Positions 1 through 12,606 are shown, counted from the stretch's first letter. The stretch: DNA of 64,000 bases from Rhea pennata (GCF_028389875.1 NC_084663.1:94595265-94659264), one strand, 5' to 3'. The notes: a model not told the origin generated them from the sequence alone. Numbers and translations: made by a program.

Positions 1-721
1 GGCAGCAGTTGGACAGACAGTCCAACTGAAGGCAAACGCTCTCTGCCAATATGTCCAGGAAACACGTGTTGGAGAGGGGAATCCCACTGGCACTGCAGAA
101 AACGATCTGTGTAAGAGCAAATGGATATCCACTCACCACAGAGGGATTTAGCCAGGATTTTAGGAGATGTTTTCTAGCCATCAGAGGACTATGATGTGGG
201 AAGAAACTTTTGGTAATAATGGTGCCAAAATATACAGTTTATTTCCAGGAGGTTCTGAAGGGGAGCATTATGACATGGCTTCCTACGTACATTTCACTGT
301 ATTATTTGAACTAATATTGTGATATTGAGATAGGGTTAATAAATTATATAAGCACAAAAAGGAATCGATGACCAAGTAGTCTGTTCCCCAACCCTGCATC
401 AGCCATGTGATGGACTTCTACACCATGATAGCTACCCCAAGGATTTGTTCTAGTGCTGAGTGTGGGCAGCAATTGAGAGAATACCCACATTAGTCCTGGG
501 CCAGCAAAAAATCATTTAATATTGGAGACCAGAAGTTTTGTTCCAGCATCACTGGACGTAAGCAGGAGAAGAGCAAGAGTTTTGTCAGTAGTGGTGGTGT
601 TACAGAATGAATGTAGATGTCATTTTGTAATGTTTGCATGTCAAGTTTTAAACTCTGAGCAAATAAAATCATTGTGTAACCTTCATTTTCATTTTGAATC
701 TTCACCTTTTTCATTGCTTAG
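1..721 (+). other. DCBLD2: Intron of DCBLD2 upstream of the first visible exon
   Basis: No exon could be supported here. The CUB and LCCL domain exons that should precede the discoidin domain were looked for and not found, so they lie to the left of the window. The stretch ends with a clear pyrimidine-rich acceptor (tttttcattgcttag) feeding the first discoidin exon. Confidence 0.7.
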
Positions 722-937
722 GTTGCTATGGGACACTGGGGATGGAGTCTGGAGTAATCCCTGATTCCCAGATTATGGCATCATCTATTCTTGAGTGGTC
801 TGACCAAGCAGGACAAGTGAACATTTGGAAACCTGAGAATGCCAGACTGAAAAGGCCTGGGCCTCCTTGGGCTGCCTTTATCAGTGATGAGCATCAGTGG
901 TTGCAGATAGACTTGAATAAGGAAAAGAGAATAACAG
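722..937 (+). CDS. DCBLD2: DCBLD2 exon: first part of F5/8C domain
   Basis: Begins with the domain's first cysteine ([11 protein letters not shown]) and contains the family signatures [16 protein letters not shown] and QWLQIDLNK, where the indole and aspartate positions are typical of discoidin beta strands. The donor is a perfect GTAAGT. The exon starts with two bases and ends with one base of split codons. Confidence 0.96.
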
Positions 938-3900
938 GTAAGTAAGTGAACTTGGTGTGGCTTTTATTCGGGGGGGGGGGGGGGGGCAGGGAGAAGGGAA
1001 GGTGGGCTACTAACATCTTTTTTCCAGTGCTTAGGTTCTGGATAAAATCCAGGTACCTTTTCATTGCCATTACAGCAAGGTTGGTTCCATGTCCTAGCTA
1101 ATATACCGAAAAGCCTATAATCAGTGGTGAACTGCTTGTGCTTCATAGTAGAAAATGCCCTTTTCATCAGAATTTGTTGAAGTGATTCCTGTGCTTTTTA
1201 CTGGAGCCTTGAGGCTTCCCTATTCCTGCTGATTATCTCCTTGGAGCTGCAAAGCTATATTCAGTTCAGCTCAGTCTACTATTACCTCTGATACCAATAG
1301 CCTGACTCATGCTTCTAGATTTCCCTAGAAAGCAAGCAGTAAATCCATAAGTGGAGATGACAGCAGTTAATGGCAACCATGTGATAAGCAGAGGAAAGAG
1401 TAAACTAGCTGTCAGCTTCTCCTTCATCTCACTGCGTGAAGTGGAACTTGGATTGGAGGTTGGGGTGGTAGCAGAGTCCATTGTGTTTTCCCTGAGCAAA
1501 TGGACCAAAGGATGCAGACTGATGCAGCCAGAATCTGGACTGGGCTCTGCTATTGCTCACCAAGACTGTATTGGCCTGTCCACTGTGATTCAGTAGCAGT
1601 GTTTGCGTGGAGAGGCAGCTGGATGTGCTGTTTTCCCTGGCACTCTGGATGGTTTGCTTCACACTTTTGGGTTGGGTGAGTGCATGGTTGCCTACTGATG
1701 CAGTTGATGGCAGCGTGGCTCGTGCCAAGTAGTGAAGCACCAAGGCGCCTGCACGTTGGCGTTCACTTCAAGGACAGCCTAAAAAGAGACTCTGAAAAGG
1801 GGTAGTGCCGCTATTCTGTCCTCTGTGCTAAGGCTGGTGTTTCCTTTTTTTGATTTAATCCTTCAGAGCTGTTTCCCTGTTGTTAATTGTCGTGTTTGCA
1901 ACCTGACTTAAGTCAAAATTCAGAGTGCTTTTTAGAAGTGCTGGCTTTAAGCCTGTTCTAAAGCATCCTCCTTTGATCGGCTTGGGTTTGTCTCTTTGTC
2001 AACTGTAGGAAATGCTGTAATCTCAGCTGTACCCTCTGCTGCAGCAGTGGGGCTTCCTGTCATTATACAGCTCAGGTTTACTAGTATCCACTGTTGTCAC
2101 CTCCCCAGGAGTATTTCTTTTTCTACATTACTACTTTAATTCCTGTGCAAATAAACTTCTATAAAACACCTTTCTTGTGTCTCACTGATACTGAAGCGCC
2201 TGCTTTAGGAAGCTACAGTTCTGTTAAAAGTTCTTCTAGGTTGTCAGTAAAAAAAGAGGGAAGAGTGGCATTATCTTTGCAACTGCAGGCCAGAACTGGG
2301 CTGTGAACCATCAAAAAATGGGGAAAAGTTCTTAGGAAAGTTGTATCATGAAAACTAAAATATAAAAGTAAATGGAGTGATTTATGACGTTTCAGTTACT
2401 GTAGGCGTTGCAGATCTTGATGTCTTGTATGAACAACTTTTCCAAATACAACTGGACTAGTGGAGATTCTGCTCAATTATATAACTGGATTAAAAAGCTG
2501 ATATATCAAATTTTCACAAACTAGTATGTGGCTTTTCTATAACAGGAAACCTTTGTTTTTCACAGGTATTATAACAACTGGGTCAACCTTACCTGAGTAC
2601 TACTATTATGTGTCAGCCTACAGAATTTTATACAGTAATGATGCACAGAAATGGACAATGTACAGAGAACTTGGCATTGATAGAGATAAGGTAAAAATAC
2701 CACATATTTTCTAAGTATGTTCTGTATAAATTTCAAAATTGTAAATATGACCAGTTTTGGTATGGTGAGGAAATGTTAAGTAACTACATTTTTGTGTAAT
2801 TTGAAGCATAAGCAGAATTTATACAGAAGGAAATCTGAAAATGTACAAATATGTAAAGATTTGAATAACAGTGTAGAAATTCAGAGATGACTATTTGGAG
2901 ATGGGAATATTCTTTACATGAAGCTTCTGTTGCTAGGAATAGGCTGCTTGTTACTGCATCCCTTGCAGATCAGACTTCTTTCAAAACGGGTTTTATTTTT
3001 CAAAATTAAGATTTCTGACTCTCATCATCTTCTGGGCATAGTATAGCTACTAGAAGGTTATATAATTTCCTCCTTTTGTAATTTTTCTGTTAATATTTCT
3101 TTATTTGACAAAATACTGGTGAGTTTCTTAGTTGATTATTATGATGAAGACTCTCCTTGTGGAAGGGAATTTGGTTTAAAAAACAAAAATGCAGTGATTC
3201 CAAAGGCTTACTTGCCTCAAGAAATACTAATGTTAGTAACAAGATAATTTCATTCTCCGTGTTTAAAATTTCTCAGTACTTTACTACGTAGTAAAAATGA
3301 GATTATTAATGCACTACCTCTTCCCAGTATTTCACATCAGATTTTGTTAAAAAAAGATGGGATTCTTGCTCACTAGAACTATGATTTTCTCGGTTTTCTT
3401 AAAATTATTAGATGTAATTCCTATTACTTTCATAGGCCTGTGGTATCATATACAAATGGAACAGAAAAGCTAGTTCATTTAGGATCCTTTGTCAGTTCAT
3501 CTTGTTAAATCGGTGTCTTTCTTTCATTTTCAGACTTCCTATTGAAGATGTATTTGGTTTTCTTGGTTTATTTAGTTACTGAGGGAGCTTGCAAATGTCA
3601 GCTATAAAGAAAGTACTTGGCATGCTTTCCCTCCATAAAAATTCCTAGTCCACTTTTCTCCTTTTTAGAAAGATAAAAGCACAATGAATTTTAAGAAGGG
3701 TAAATCATAAGCCATACTTGATTTTCTTCTGCTTAGAATGGATTAAAAGTGCCTCCAGGTGGGGTATGACGATCATTTCCACTCTGTCTCCCTCCTTCAA
3801 GTTTGTCTCCAGATTCTCTTTCTTGTGGTCATAAGGCAAAGGACGTACAAGCAGTACTCTGCTGGGAGCTACCTGTTTCTCCCCAGCCCCCGTCCCTGCG

Positions 3901-6900
3901 GATGGTCCCCAACCTATAGATTAAAAGCCACAGAGCGTCCTGCCAGCAGATGAAATAAGAAACTAAAACCTTTGCATTTGCTTGCAGCTCTTGTTAAGCA
4001 GGAGCGTGCTGCGGACCAGTGCTGTAGTTAAGTTTCCCAAGTACCTGTTTTAACCAGCTCAGCAGTCTGAGCTTCAGACTTCTGCCTAGGAACACCTGAA
4101 AAGATTTCAGGTGTTAAAAATACCTTTGGTGTTGCATTTCCAACCCTCCTGTTGATTAGGTGAGATGTAAAAGTATATTGCTTGTGAAATTAAGAGATTT
4201 TCTAACTACTGGACATAATGACAGCAGGAAAGCATCCTGAAAGGAGGAGACATTGGTGACTGCCAGGATTGGTCCATCTCCTTAAATCTACATATGAACT
4301 AACAAACAGATTGTTAGTATGAAGTATCCAAAACAAACCACCACCACCACCCCTTTTGCTTTTCTAGTTTTTTGAGTGCCCTCTTCTGGCCTTATAGTAA
4401 AACCTTGGTTAGCTAGAAATTCCTAGATTCAGGCTTCGTTTTTAATATGATTATTTTCCTAAGAAATTTTTGCTGCTGTTGCATTATAGTCCGAGCATAT
4501 TCTTTCTTTTTCTTGCAACTTCATGAAGGGTAACAAAATGTGGATCTTAAGTATTATAGATAGATACAGGTTTTTCTTTTTTTATTTGCACTGTTTGTCA
4601 TGTACAATGTATAAATGTGACTACATATGCAAAAAGTATTGGCTGTGAGGGAAAATACTGAAGTGACACACAAAAAAAGGCAATCAGTATGATTAATCTT
4701 TACTTTCATCTTTCTAGCTTGATCTCATTTGATACAGCTTTGCTTTTAGATGCTTATGCACTTTTTTCTCCCATTGAGTCTTGTATAATTGCACACCAGA
4801 CAAATCAAGAGTTACTATTCAGTTGCTTTCTGAAAAATGATTAAAACTGACTAACAATGATTGTCTGTGGTGTTTAGAAGACTGGAAGATTTTCTAAGGA
4901 TTTCCTGCAGTCCTCAATGATGAAACTATCATCAATCACATAGAGGTGTGCTAGTACTCATTTTCTTAACATTTTTATCTGTAAAACAGAAGAAAATGTT
5001 TGGATTGGGGAGAGATGACAGGCTGAGGTTGCTCTATTGAAAAGATCAGTTTGAAAGCACAGAGGCATTTGTAGGAAGTTTAAATGGAATATGAAAGTGG
5101 TTTCTCTTCAGTATACTTGCACTGTTTGTATTAAGCAAATACAAAAAAAGCAAAGCAAATTTTTGTGCAAAAAAACAAGTGAACATGAAATGCTGAACTG
5201 CAGGCAAAGTTGAGTTAGTGTCCTGATACTTAACATCAAAAGCTTGGTCACAATAAAAGCCTGGAGTAAGGAATTACTTTAATGTTAATCTTGTCTGAAG
5301 ACAATAGCCAACATCAGTGATTCTGACTTCCTTCAGTCTTCCATGCTCATCTTTAGAAACCTGAAGTGAGACTAATGGTCAGACAGTGCTGGGCAGCTCC
5401 TGGAGATCAGAAACAGACTTGTAGATTTTCTATTTGACTTTTGCATTTGTTGCTAAAGTGTCTGGATGCTGCTTGTGCCTCTTCCTAATAGTGGAAACTG
5501 GCATGATACAACACAGAGAAGAATATAGTACAGCAGTTCGGATTATATGTGTCCTCTCAGATTCACTGATGTGTTTTGCTTCTGATTTGCATCTTTATCG
5601 AAAGAAATAATCCTCTGGTGTGAGCTGTAGCTATTTGTCAGCCTAAAAACAAAAATCACAGAATCACAGAACCGTTAAGGTTGGAAGGGACCTCTGGAGA
5701 TCATCTAGTCCAACCTCCCTGCTCGGCAGGGTCACCCAGAGCATGTTAGACAGGATCGCATCCAGGTGGGTTTTGAGTATCTCTAGAGAGGGAGACTCCA
5801 CAACTTCTCTGGGCAACCTGCTCCAGTGCTCTGTCACTCTCACAGTAAAGAAAATCTTCTTCCTATTCAGGTGCAACTTCCTGTGTTTCAGTTCAGTAAT
5901 AGAGGAATAGCCTTCATATGTGGAAAAGTTGCTGCAAATTGGAACCCAATGTTTTGTCTCTGTTCTTGTGATGTGTCATTAGATTGTCAATATTTGGACA
6001 TGTAGACTATTTTTCGTCTTTGTATTACTCATTCATTTTCAAAATAACAGCCTAGACTTGCCCCACCATTTAATCTGTCTCCATTCATTATAGGAATATT
6101 TAAGTATAGCAAGAAGCTTAAATTCAGAGTACTTTTCAAAAACAGGATAAATGTCACAGAAAGCCATTTACTTGTAAAAACTAAACTACAGTAAGTTGGG
6201 GAAGAATACAGTCATTATATGCTTTCAAGGCAAATGTCTTGCATTTCCCAGCACTTTAAATTGTACCTAGATTTTTTGTACCACAATTTTTTGGTATCGT
6301 GAATGGGTTAGCAGTTAGTTTGGTAGCCTTGTCTGGTTATCTAAAAATAAAAATGCTGGTAACTAATTTGAGATGAATAAAAACCAATGCCACTCCTATG
6401 TGAAATCTGGCATTTATATTTAAATTTCTTATTCTCTACGCAGTTAAAATTGACTTGTGTTTACTTGCTCAGTCAGTGCTTCCAAACATGAGGACAGTTA
6501 CTGAGTATGTAATGATAAACCAGAATTCTTGCACTTGAGTAGTGCTTACAGTGCTTGTGTAAGCAAGCGGAGAGTGGAGACGCACATATTGTGTATATCA
6601 GGGAGCCCAGGCACGAATCTCTTAAACCAGAGTCATCTCAAAGAAAATAATGAAATGGTTTACTGGATGGAGTATTTGGTCTAGCCTTCTCAGTGAAAGG
6701 CTAGACCAAATAGCTCAGTGAAAAACTTAGTTTGTAGTTTTGTAGATATGCCTGCTCTGCATCATTCACTGACTATCTGCTTATTGTTTATAAATTTCCA
6801 CCAGACAAAACGATTCTGTATTGTCAAATCATGAGTTCTTCATGTCTGAATAATACACCAGCGATGCTTTGGCTAGCAAGGACTAGCAGTGACTGATCAG

Positions 6901-9900
6901 CTTTAGCTCCTTCTTGATGCAAATTCTGCTCTGTTTTCTTCCTGAACTGAATGTGATTCCATGTGAGATTGTAAACTAGAGATTTTACATTCTTAACCCA
7001 TCTTAACCCATTCTTAACAATCTTCAAACATTTTATTTTGCTTGTCCTTCAGTCTTTGTGGGCAGCAACCACTAGAGGACAGTGTGATTACATATGTGAC
7101 TTCTGTCTCTTCCTAAAAAATACTACTTCTTCCTAAAAAATACCATTCACAAAACAGACTATGCTTAAACTATTACACTGTGAAAAGGCAGCGGTAATTC
7201 CTATTTTTCCACTGTCAAAACTGCCTGCTATATTTGAAGAGTGAGCGGAAAATACTAAGAGAGCAAAGACAGCACTGACTTAAAATTATTTCTCAATGGC
7301 ATTAGTATGCAGGATTTTTTGTAACAGGTATTACCTTGGTAGCAGCAGTAGAATATTGCACAGTACCTTTATATGAAATAAGGCAAGAGATACCAAGTTT
7401 CTCCCCTTACTCCTCTCCCCTCTCCCCCCCTTTTTTTCCTGTGTGTGAGCAAGGCAGGGGGAGTGGAGATGTGCAACAGCACTGTTCTGGAGTGAAATAT
7501 TCTCAGGATTCTGCACTGCTTGCTTTTGGTAAATAAAATACTAAAATTCTAAAATTGGTTGCACTTAGTGTTAGTTACTTCTATAACATAGTCTTTTTTT
7601 TTTCCCCCAGATATTTCAAGGGAACACTGAATGTTACCAGGAAGTTCGCAATAATTTCATTCCACCTATTATTGCACGTTTTTTTAGGATTAACCCCTTA
7701 AAATGGCACCAGAAAATTGCAATGAAAGTGGAACTCCTAGGATGTCAGTTTAGTGTAGGTAAGACAACTTAAAGCCTTTCAATTGTGCAAGACAAAACCT
7801 GTGAAGCAATGGAATATGTTTGTAAAGATTACCTAGCAACTTTACAACACGGAAAAAAATACTATTCTTAGCTGAGGAATCTTTCTGTAACTGGTACTTC
7901 TGTGTGTGTGGTGGGTTGTTTTTTGTTTTAAGTAACTTATGAGGCTTGTCCTGGGAAACATCCCCTTTATGTTTAACAAGATAAGATAGGAAAATAAGTG
8001 TTTCAGAAGACATCAATCACTTGTTTTCCATGTTATAAGTTTATGGTTTTTTTTCTTTTCCTTATCACATAACACAAACAAAAGTTTTAGAATAAATAGA
8101 TCCAGCCCCCTTTTCTTAAAAAGGAAACATGAAAAACTAGCACTTCAAACACCTTTGTAATTACTTTTTCTCTAAAGGCCGTGCTCCAAAAATTACCATG
8201 CCTCCACCACATCAGAACAACGATGACAAGAATGACTTCAGTGATGACTTCATTCATTCAGTGAAGACTTCGTTGCAGACAGATAAAACAACCTTCACAC
8301 CTGAAATAAAAAACACCACAGTGACCCCCAGCGTAACCAAAGGTATCCAAACTTAAGCAGGTGTCTGAGAATTCCTTACGGTACTTCATATATATTTAAA
8401 TGGTTCTTCTGAATTTAGCTTTTCTCTGCAATCTTTATATGCTATAGTAAATAAGTTTTTAAATATTTATTGTTCTATTAAAGATGGTTGTGATGAAAAT
8501 GTACAGTTGCATACTGTATACAGAAGCAAAACCAGTTTTGTAAGAGATGTAAAAATTAAGTGCCTGCTTTCAAAGCTGTTGTTCAAACCAAGTTCAGTTT
8601 TTAATTACTGAACAGATTTTTCATCAAAAGGAAAAGCTGCAACTTGGACTTCCCTTCAGAGTTAATCAGAAGTAACGGCTTTGTTATTTAATTTGATAAT
8701 TTCTTACAGCAAAATACTTTTGACATAGCTAATCTTTTATGGAGCAGTCATGTTGGCATGAAGTCTGAAAAACACATCAACTGGCGGCATCATGTTGTTT
8801 AGCAGAGAAAATGGTCAGAGAGGGGAGCAAGATCAGAACAAATATAGTCATTGATAGAGCAGTCTTTGGAAGACAGCAGACAGGATGGTCTGATGGCAAG
8901 TGCAAATTCTGCATAGACTAACTGTGATCAATTATGACACTGTTGTGATATTTACCTCTTTTAGGTGGGTCGAACCTAAGTGGTTGCCTATTCCTGGCCT
9001 CTCTTGCTTTTCTTTGTTCATAATAATCTATGTCTTTTTAATAGAAAAAAATGTATTTATTTCAAAACTGATTTTAAAAAAACTTACTTACAAAAATACT
9101 GATTGTGCACACATATAGAAGAGCTAAGTGTTAATGCACTGATAGTTAAAATGTAGGGCATCCAACAGGGTAGTATAGCTGTGCTATAGCTAAAGATATG
9201 CTATAGCGTATCCAGTGTGATAGACAATAAAAAACATTTAGAAAATGACGTGCTTTTTCCCAAAATCTTCAAACTAAAAAGTGATTTATGAGAAGGTCTT
9301 CTATCTTATACCACTTTGTTTAATGACTTTCAGATGTGGCATTGGCAGCAGTTCTGGTTCCAGTATTGGTGATGGTCTTCACTACTCTGATTCTTATCTT
9401 AGTTTGCGCATGGCACTGGAGAAACCGGTAAATTAACGGATTAATAAAAAGTACTTTAAATCAGTGTTAGTCTGGTGTGTGGGAAGGAAACATTTTGCAT
9501 ATATTACTATGGGAACTGCATCGTCTGCATTTCTAGAAACTTTTTTTTTTTCAAAAATGTGGTGTTTGTGAGAAAAATTTCATTTTAAGAGCTAGCATAA
9601 TGAAAACTGCTTTCTGTAACTATTTTCATCAAAAGTGCTTTTCCTGAGCAGATTTTTTCAGTAGCAGCAGACTGGTGAGGGGAAGCCAGGTTATTGGTGC
9701 TTGTACTGGACCCCTAGTTACAGTAAAGAGAACAGCTGCATTTTCTGATAAGCACACCAGCTAAAATACTCCTTTTTTTTTTTTTCTCTTACAGCAAGAA
9801 AAAAACTGAAGGCAATTACGATCTACCTTATTGGGATCGTGCAGGTAACAAAAATGATTTTATAAAATCCTTTATGTGACTTTCTTGCTTTAATATGTAT

Positions 9901-12606
9901 TTTAATAAATTGCAGTGACTTAGATCTCTTTTCCGCTAGCAGAAACTTTCCTCTAATGCTGGTTATCCTAAACATAAGGGTAGTGACTGAATGTCCCTTC
10001 TGAGCAGAATTTACTTTTGGGTCTCTGAATTCTCTTCAGAAGTAGATGTCTTTTCTCCAGTCAGAGCTACAGCTTTAGAATTCTGGTAAACAAATTTTAG
10101 AGCCTCTTAATTACAACAAGATGGGGAAAACTCATGTTTAAGGAATGTTTTTAAACAGTTAATAATCAGAACCTGGTATTTTTCCTCCTGGAAAATGCCT
10201 TTCATCTTGGCATACAGATCTGTCAAGTTTATCTTTCTTCATTGCTCTGTTAAGAGTGTGGGGTTATTTGAATTCCCCTTTAGGTAGATTTTTCCATTTT
10301 TGTGCTGCTGTTCCCCACTAACTTGAGATCAGACACTTCTGCAGAGCAGCATTTATCGAGTGCCCTGAGAACTCTTAGGCTAGAGCTGAAAGATCTGCTG
10401 AAGCAGTCAAGTTCTTACTATCTATCTATCTGACTATGCATCATTTTTCTCTTCTCATTTTGGTATTCCACATCTGTGCATTTGTTCACTAACAGTCTTA
10501 AGTGCACCTTATACTTTAGGCGAGAAATCTTTTAATGATCTTATTTATTGTATGTCCACTTCTGAAAAGACCTAGCATTGTTATATTAGAATGTTACAGT
10601 CCAAACATCCTGTATTTATCACGGACGTACTGGATTTTTTTTTCCTGATTGTTTAAATATGAATGTTTAGTATGCCAATCTGTGATGAAGGGACACTGAA
10701 ATTTAGCAAAATGCAATTTCAAAAAATGTTGTTCAACTCCGTTGACCCATTCTCTGACCTGTCTCACAGGTTACTTCAAATTTTGTTAAACATTGTCTTG
10801 TGTTTTTTGAATCTATTGATTGATCAAGCAAATACTGATAATTGCTTTCTTTACTTGCTACTACAAAACATAAAATTAATAGTATAAAAGACTTTCTCTT
10901 CAATAGCTTCAAACACAGGACATACATATGTATACATTCTTACCTTTTTTTAAAAAAAAAATCTGTAAAGGATGGTGGAAAGGAATGAAGCAGTTTCTCC
11001 CCACCAAATCAGCAGAACATGAAGAAACTCCTGTTCGCTACAGCAACAGTGAAGTCAGTCGCCTAAGACCAAGAGAAGTCCCAACAATGTTACAGACAGA
11101 GTCTGCAGGTACTTTTTATTATTGCTTTGGGGTATGTAATATATATGAAATACCCCAAAAAATCAGCAATTTAGGCTGCATGTTTGGGTGGATAGAGCAG
11201 AAATAAACAGTTCTACTGATACATACATTTCTTAAAACACAGACTGTTTCAGATCTGTTCTCAGAGTACCATGGAAGTATGTATTTATTTAATGATTACA
11301 TGCTATGGATAGACATTTTCGCAAGTAAATGCACTAACTCCAAAGTTTCTGTGCTTGTATTTGTTCTTCAAATTCATGAAGGGCTGAATGTCTCTTTAGC
11401 CTTGTTTTCATCACTGAAAGTAACTTCATCACATCATATTTATACATAAATCTAATATGTCACATGGTTTCCTGCAAAGATTGTATGAAATAAGTCATCC
11501 CTTCGATTTCAAAAATGAAGAATTGCTGATAATAGGATATGCCATTTACTTGGTGAACTAGTCACTGGAGAAGGATGAGTGACTCTGCCTTTGGGTCTAT
11601 GTTTACTTATTGATAACAGAAATATGCAGACCTGCAACATTCTGTCTTCACAGCAAGCAGAATTACTTCTTTTTTTGGCTGACAGCTTGTTTGTTTTTAC
11701 TCAGTTAGTTATCCCATTTTCTCACTTCCAGCTTTTGTTGTTCAGATTACTTGTCAAACTAAAACATCTCAGTGGACCATGTGCTTGCTTCTCCCCCAAC
11801 TCCAACCACAGCTGAGCCAAAGCCAGCCAGGATAATTTCATTTAATTCGTATTTTCTAGGGAAGAAAGCTTAAAAAAAACAGTTTGCTTTGAGGCAGATT
11901 TGCAACACAGGAAATTGCACCTTATATAGGAAAAAGTGTTACAAACCTGAGAAATCAGAACCTCACAGCAGAAGCTATCCAGCAGCCTGGAACTGACTAT
12001 TTTTTTCTGAAGCACATACCACTGGCAGACAGAGCCCACTGGTCTGATCTAGGATAATAACTGCAGTGACACTCTTGATTATAAGATTTATTTAATGTGA
12101 TGCCATTATAAAAAAAATCATTAAATGTATTTGTGTTTTGCTTTGTTGGGGCTTGCTACACAGAGTATGCTCAGCCGCTGGTAGGGGGAATTGTCGGCAC
12201 GCTCCATCAGAGATCAACCTTTAAACCAGACGAAGGGAAAGAAGCAAGTTATGCTGATCTGGACCCTTACAATTCACCTATACAAGAAGTTTATCATGCT
12301 TATGCTGAGCCACTACCTATAACTGGACCAGAATATGCAACTCCAATAATCATGGACATGTCCAGTCATCCCAGCACACCTCTTGGCGTTTCTTCTATTT
12401 CCACCTTCAAAACTGCAGGGAATCAAGCTCCTCCACTAGCAGGAACTTACAATAAACTCTTATCTAGGACAGACAGTTCCTCATCAGCTCAGGCACTGTA
12501 TGATACGCCAAAGGGGCAGCTGGGGCCAGGTGCTGTAGACGAGTTGGTATACCAAGTACCACAGAGCATGCCCCATTCCACTGGGAATAAGGATGAACTG
12601 AGTTAG
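722..12606 (+). CDS. DCBLD2: DCBLD2, discoidin, CUB and LCCL domain-containing protein 2 (3' part, 8 exons)
   Basis: Type I membrane protein also known as ESDN/CLCP1, a neuropilin-like surface protein that modulates growth-factor signalling. The coding exons are 722-937, 2566-2690, 7611-7758, 8178-8342, 9334-9427, 9795-9844, 10971-11108 and 12164-12606. All junctions are AG/GT and keep frame, giving 1379 nt of coding sequence. The first three exons form the F5/8C domain, bounded by the paired cysteines of GCYG and LLGCQF. Next come a Thr-rich stalk, one hydrophobic span ([19 protein letters not shown]) followed by basic residues, and a cytoplasmic tail with seven YxxP motifs (YDLP, YAQP, YNSP, YAEP, YATP, YDTP, YQVP). 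YxxP motifs in this protein are known to bind the CRKL SH2 domain. The sequence matches remembered human DCBLD2 closely and DCBLD1 poorly. The N-terminal signal, CUB and LCCL parts are outside the window. Confidence 0.97.
970..986. repeat. Poly-G tract (17 G)
   Basis: An uninterrupted run of 17 G lies 30 bases after the donor of the preceding DCBLD2 exon. Such a run may form a G-quadruplex in the pre-mRNA, and its length is prone to sequencing error. Confidence 0.9.
2566..2690 (+). CDS. DCBLD2: DCBLD2 exon: middle of F5/8C domain
   Basis: Translates as [20 protein letters not shown] then [16 protein letters not shown]. This is the conserved F5/8C core, in which an ITTG strand is followed by the VSAYRILYS strand and a W residue. 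The acceptor is gtttttcacag and the donor GTAAAA. The reading frame joins the exon on each side without a gap. Confidence 0.96.
5655..5892 (-). repeat. CR1 LINE 3' fragment
   Basis: The left end carries two octamers (atcacaga atcacaga), followed by the complement of the usual CR1 tail, including gttggaagggacctctggag and tctagtccaacctcc. The element is therefore in minus orientation with its 3' end at the left. It is about 240 bp long, strongly 5'-truncated and non-coding, and lies in a DCBLD2 intron. Confidence 0.93.
6673..6712. repeat. Perfect 16-bp inverted repeat with 8-base loop
   Basis: The arms TATTTGGTCTAGCCTT (6673-6688) and AAGGCTAGACCAAATA (6697-6712) are exact reverse complements around the loop ctcagtga. 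The loop-side sequence ctcagtgaaa is also repeated directly just beyond the right arm (6714-6723). The two together look like the product of template switching during replication. Confidence 0.9.
7108..7143. repeat. Short direct repeat, 16 bp at 20-bp spacing
   Basis: The unit tcttcctaaaaaatac occurs twice, at 7108-7123 and 7128-7143, in a DCBLD2 intron. A 10-bp tandem (tcttaaccca, twice) occurs nearby at 6991-7010. Both look like local slippage products. Confidence 0.85.
7611..7758 (+). CDS. DCBLD2: DCBLD2 exon: end of F5/8C domain
   Basis: Encodes [20 protein letters not shown] and then [10 protein letters not shown], the classic F5/8C ending with the second disulfide cysteine (R-hydrophobic-x-P, then E-L-x-G-C). 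A long T/C tract precedes the acceptor, and the donor is GTAAGA. Confidence 0.97.
8178..8342 (+). CDS. DCBLD2: DCBLD2 exon: extracellular stalk
   Basis: Encodes a low-complexity linker between the discoidin domain and the membrane: [15 protein letters not shown], an acidic [10 protein letters not shown] stretch, and a Thr-rich end with [11 protein letters not shown], which includes one N-glycosylation sequon (NTT). The human stalk, from memory, contains two GR(A/P)PK-type segments, whereas only one is visible here. Confidence 0.95.
9334..9427 (+). CDS. DCBLD2: DCBLD2 exon: transmembrane segment
   Basis: Encodes [19 protein letters not shown] then [12 protein letters not shown], a single hydrophobic helix followed by a basic stop-transfer sequence. 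It is almost identical to the remembered human protein. The donor GTAAAT splits an Arg codon. Confidence 0.97.
9795..9844 (+). CDS. DCBLD2: DCBLD2 exon: juxtamembrane, 50 nt
   Basis: A very short exon encoding [16 protein letters not shown]. It completes the basic stop-transfer region and contributes the first YxxP motif (YDLP). The acceptor is tttctcttacag. Confidence 0.96.
10971..11108 (+). CDS. DCBLD2: DCBLD2 exon: proximal cytoplasmic tail
   Basis: Encodes [20 protein letters not shown] then [20 protein letters not shown]. The acceptor is unusual: nine A residues (within taaaaaaaaaatctgtaaag) sit between the pyrimidine tract and the AG. The frame and the match to human DCBLD2 nevertheless leave no doubt about the exon. 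Confidence 0.95.
12164..12606 (+). CDS. DCBLD2: DCBLD2 last coding exon: distal cytoplasmic tail and stop
   Basis: Encodes 147 codons plus the TAG stop. It starts [20 protein letters not shown] and carries six of the seven YxxP motifs (YAQP, YNSP, YAEP, YATP, YDTP, YQVP), spaced through a Ser/Thr/Pro-rich tail. This matches the CRKL-binding phosphotyrosine scaffold known for the family. The end (NKDELS) is shorter than, and different from, the remembered human C terminus. Confidence 0.97.

Larger units (their letters stand above)
938..7610 (+). other. DCBLD2: DCBLD2 introns within the discoidin domain
   Basis: Two introns (938-2565 and 2691-7610) flank the exon at 2566-2690. Apart from a CR1 fragment, a perfect hairpin and short tandem duplications, nothing recognisable was seen. 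The intron at 7.6 kb ends with a long T-then-C tract before its acceptor. Confidence 0.8.
7759..12163 (+). other. DCBLD2: DCBLD2 introns between stalk, membrane and tail exons
   Basis: This covers the introns around the four short exons at 8178-8342, 9334-9427, 9795-9844 and 10971-11108. No further exons, repeats above background or antisense genes were recognised. In particular, no second stalk exon was found between 7759 and 9333. Confidence 0.75.

Noticed and set aside
12589-12606. KDEL-like ER retention signal at the DCBLD2 C terminus
   Set aside because: KDEL is followed by Ser and lies on the cytosolic side of a type I membrane protein, so it cannot act as a luminal retrieval signal.
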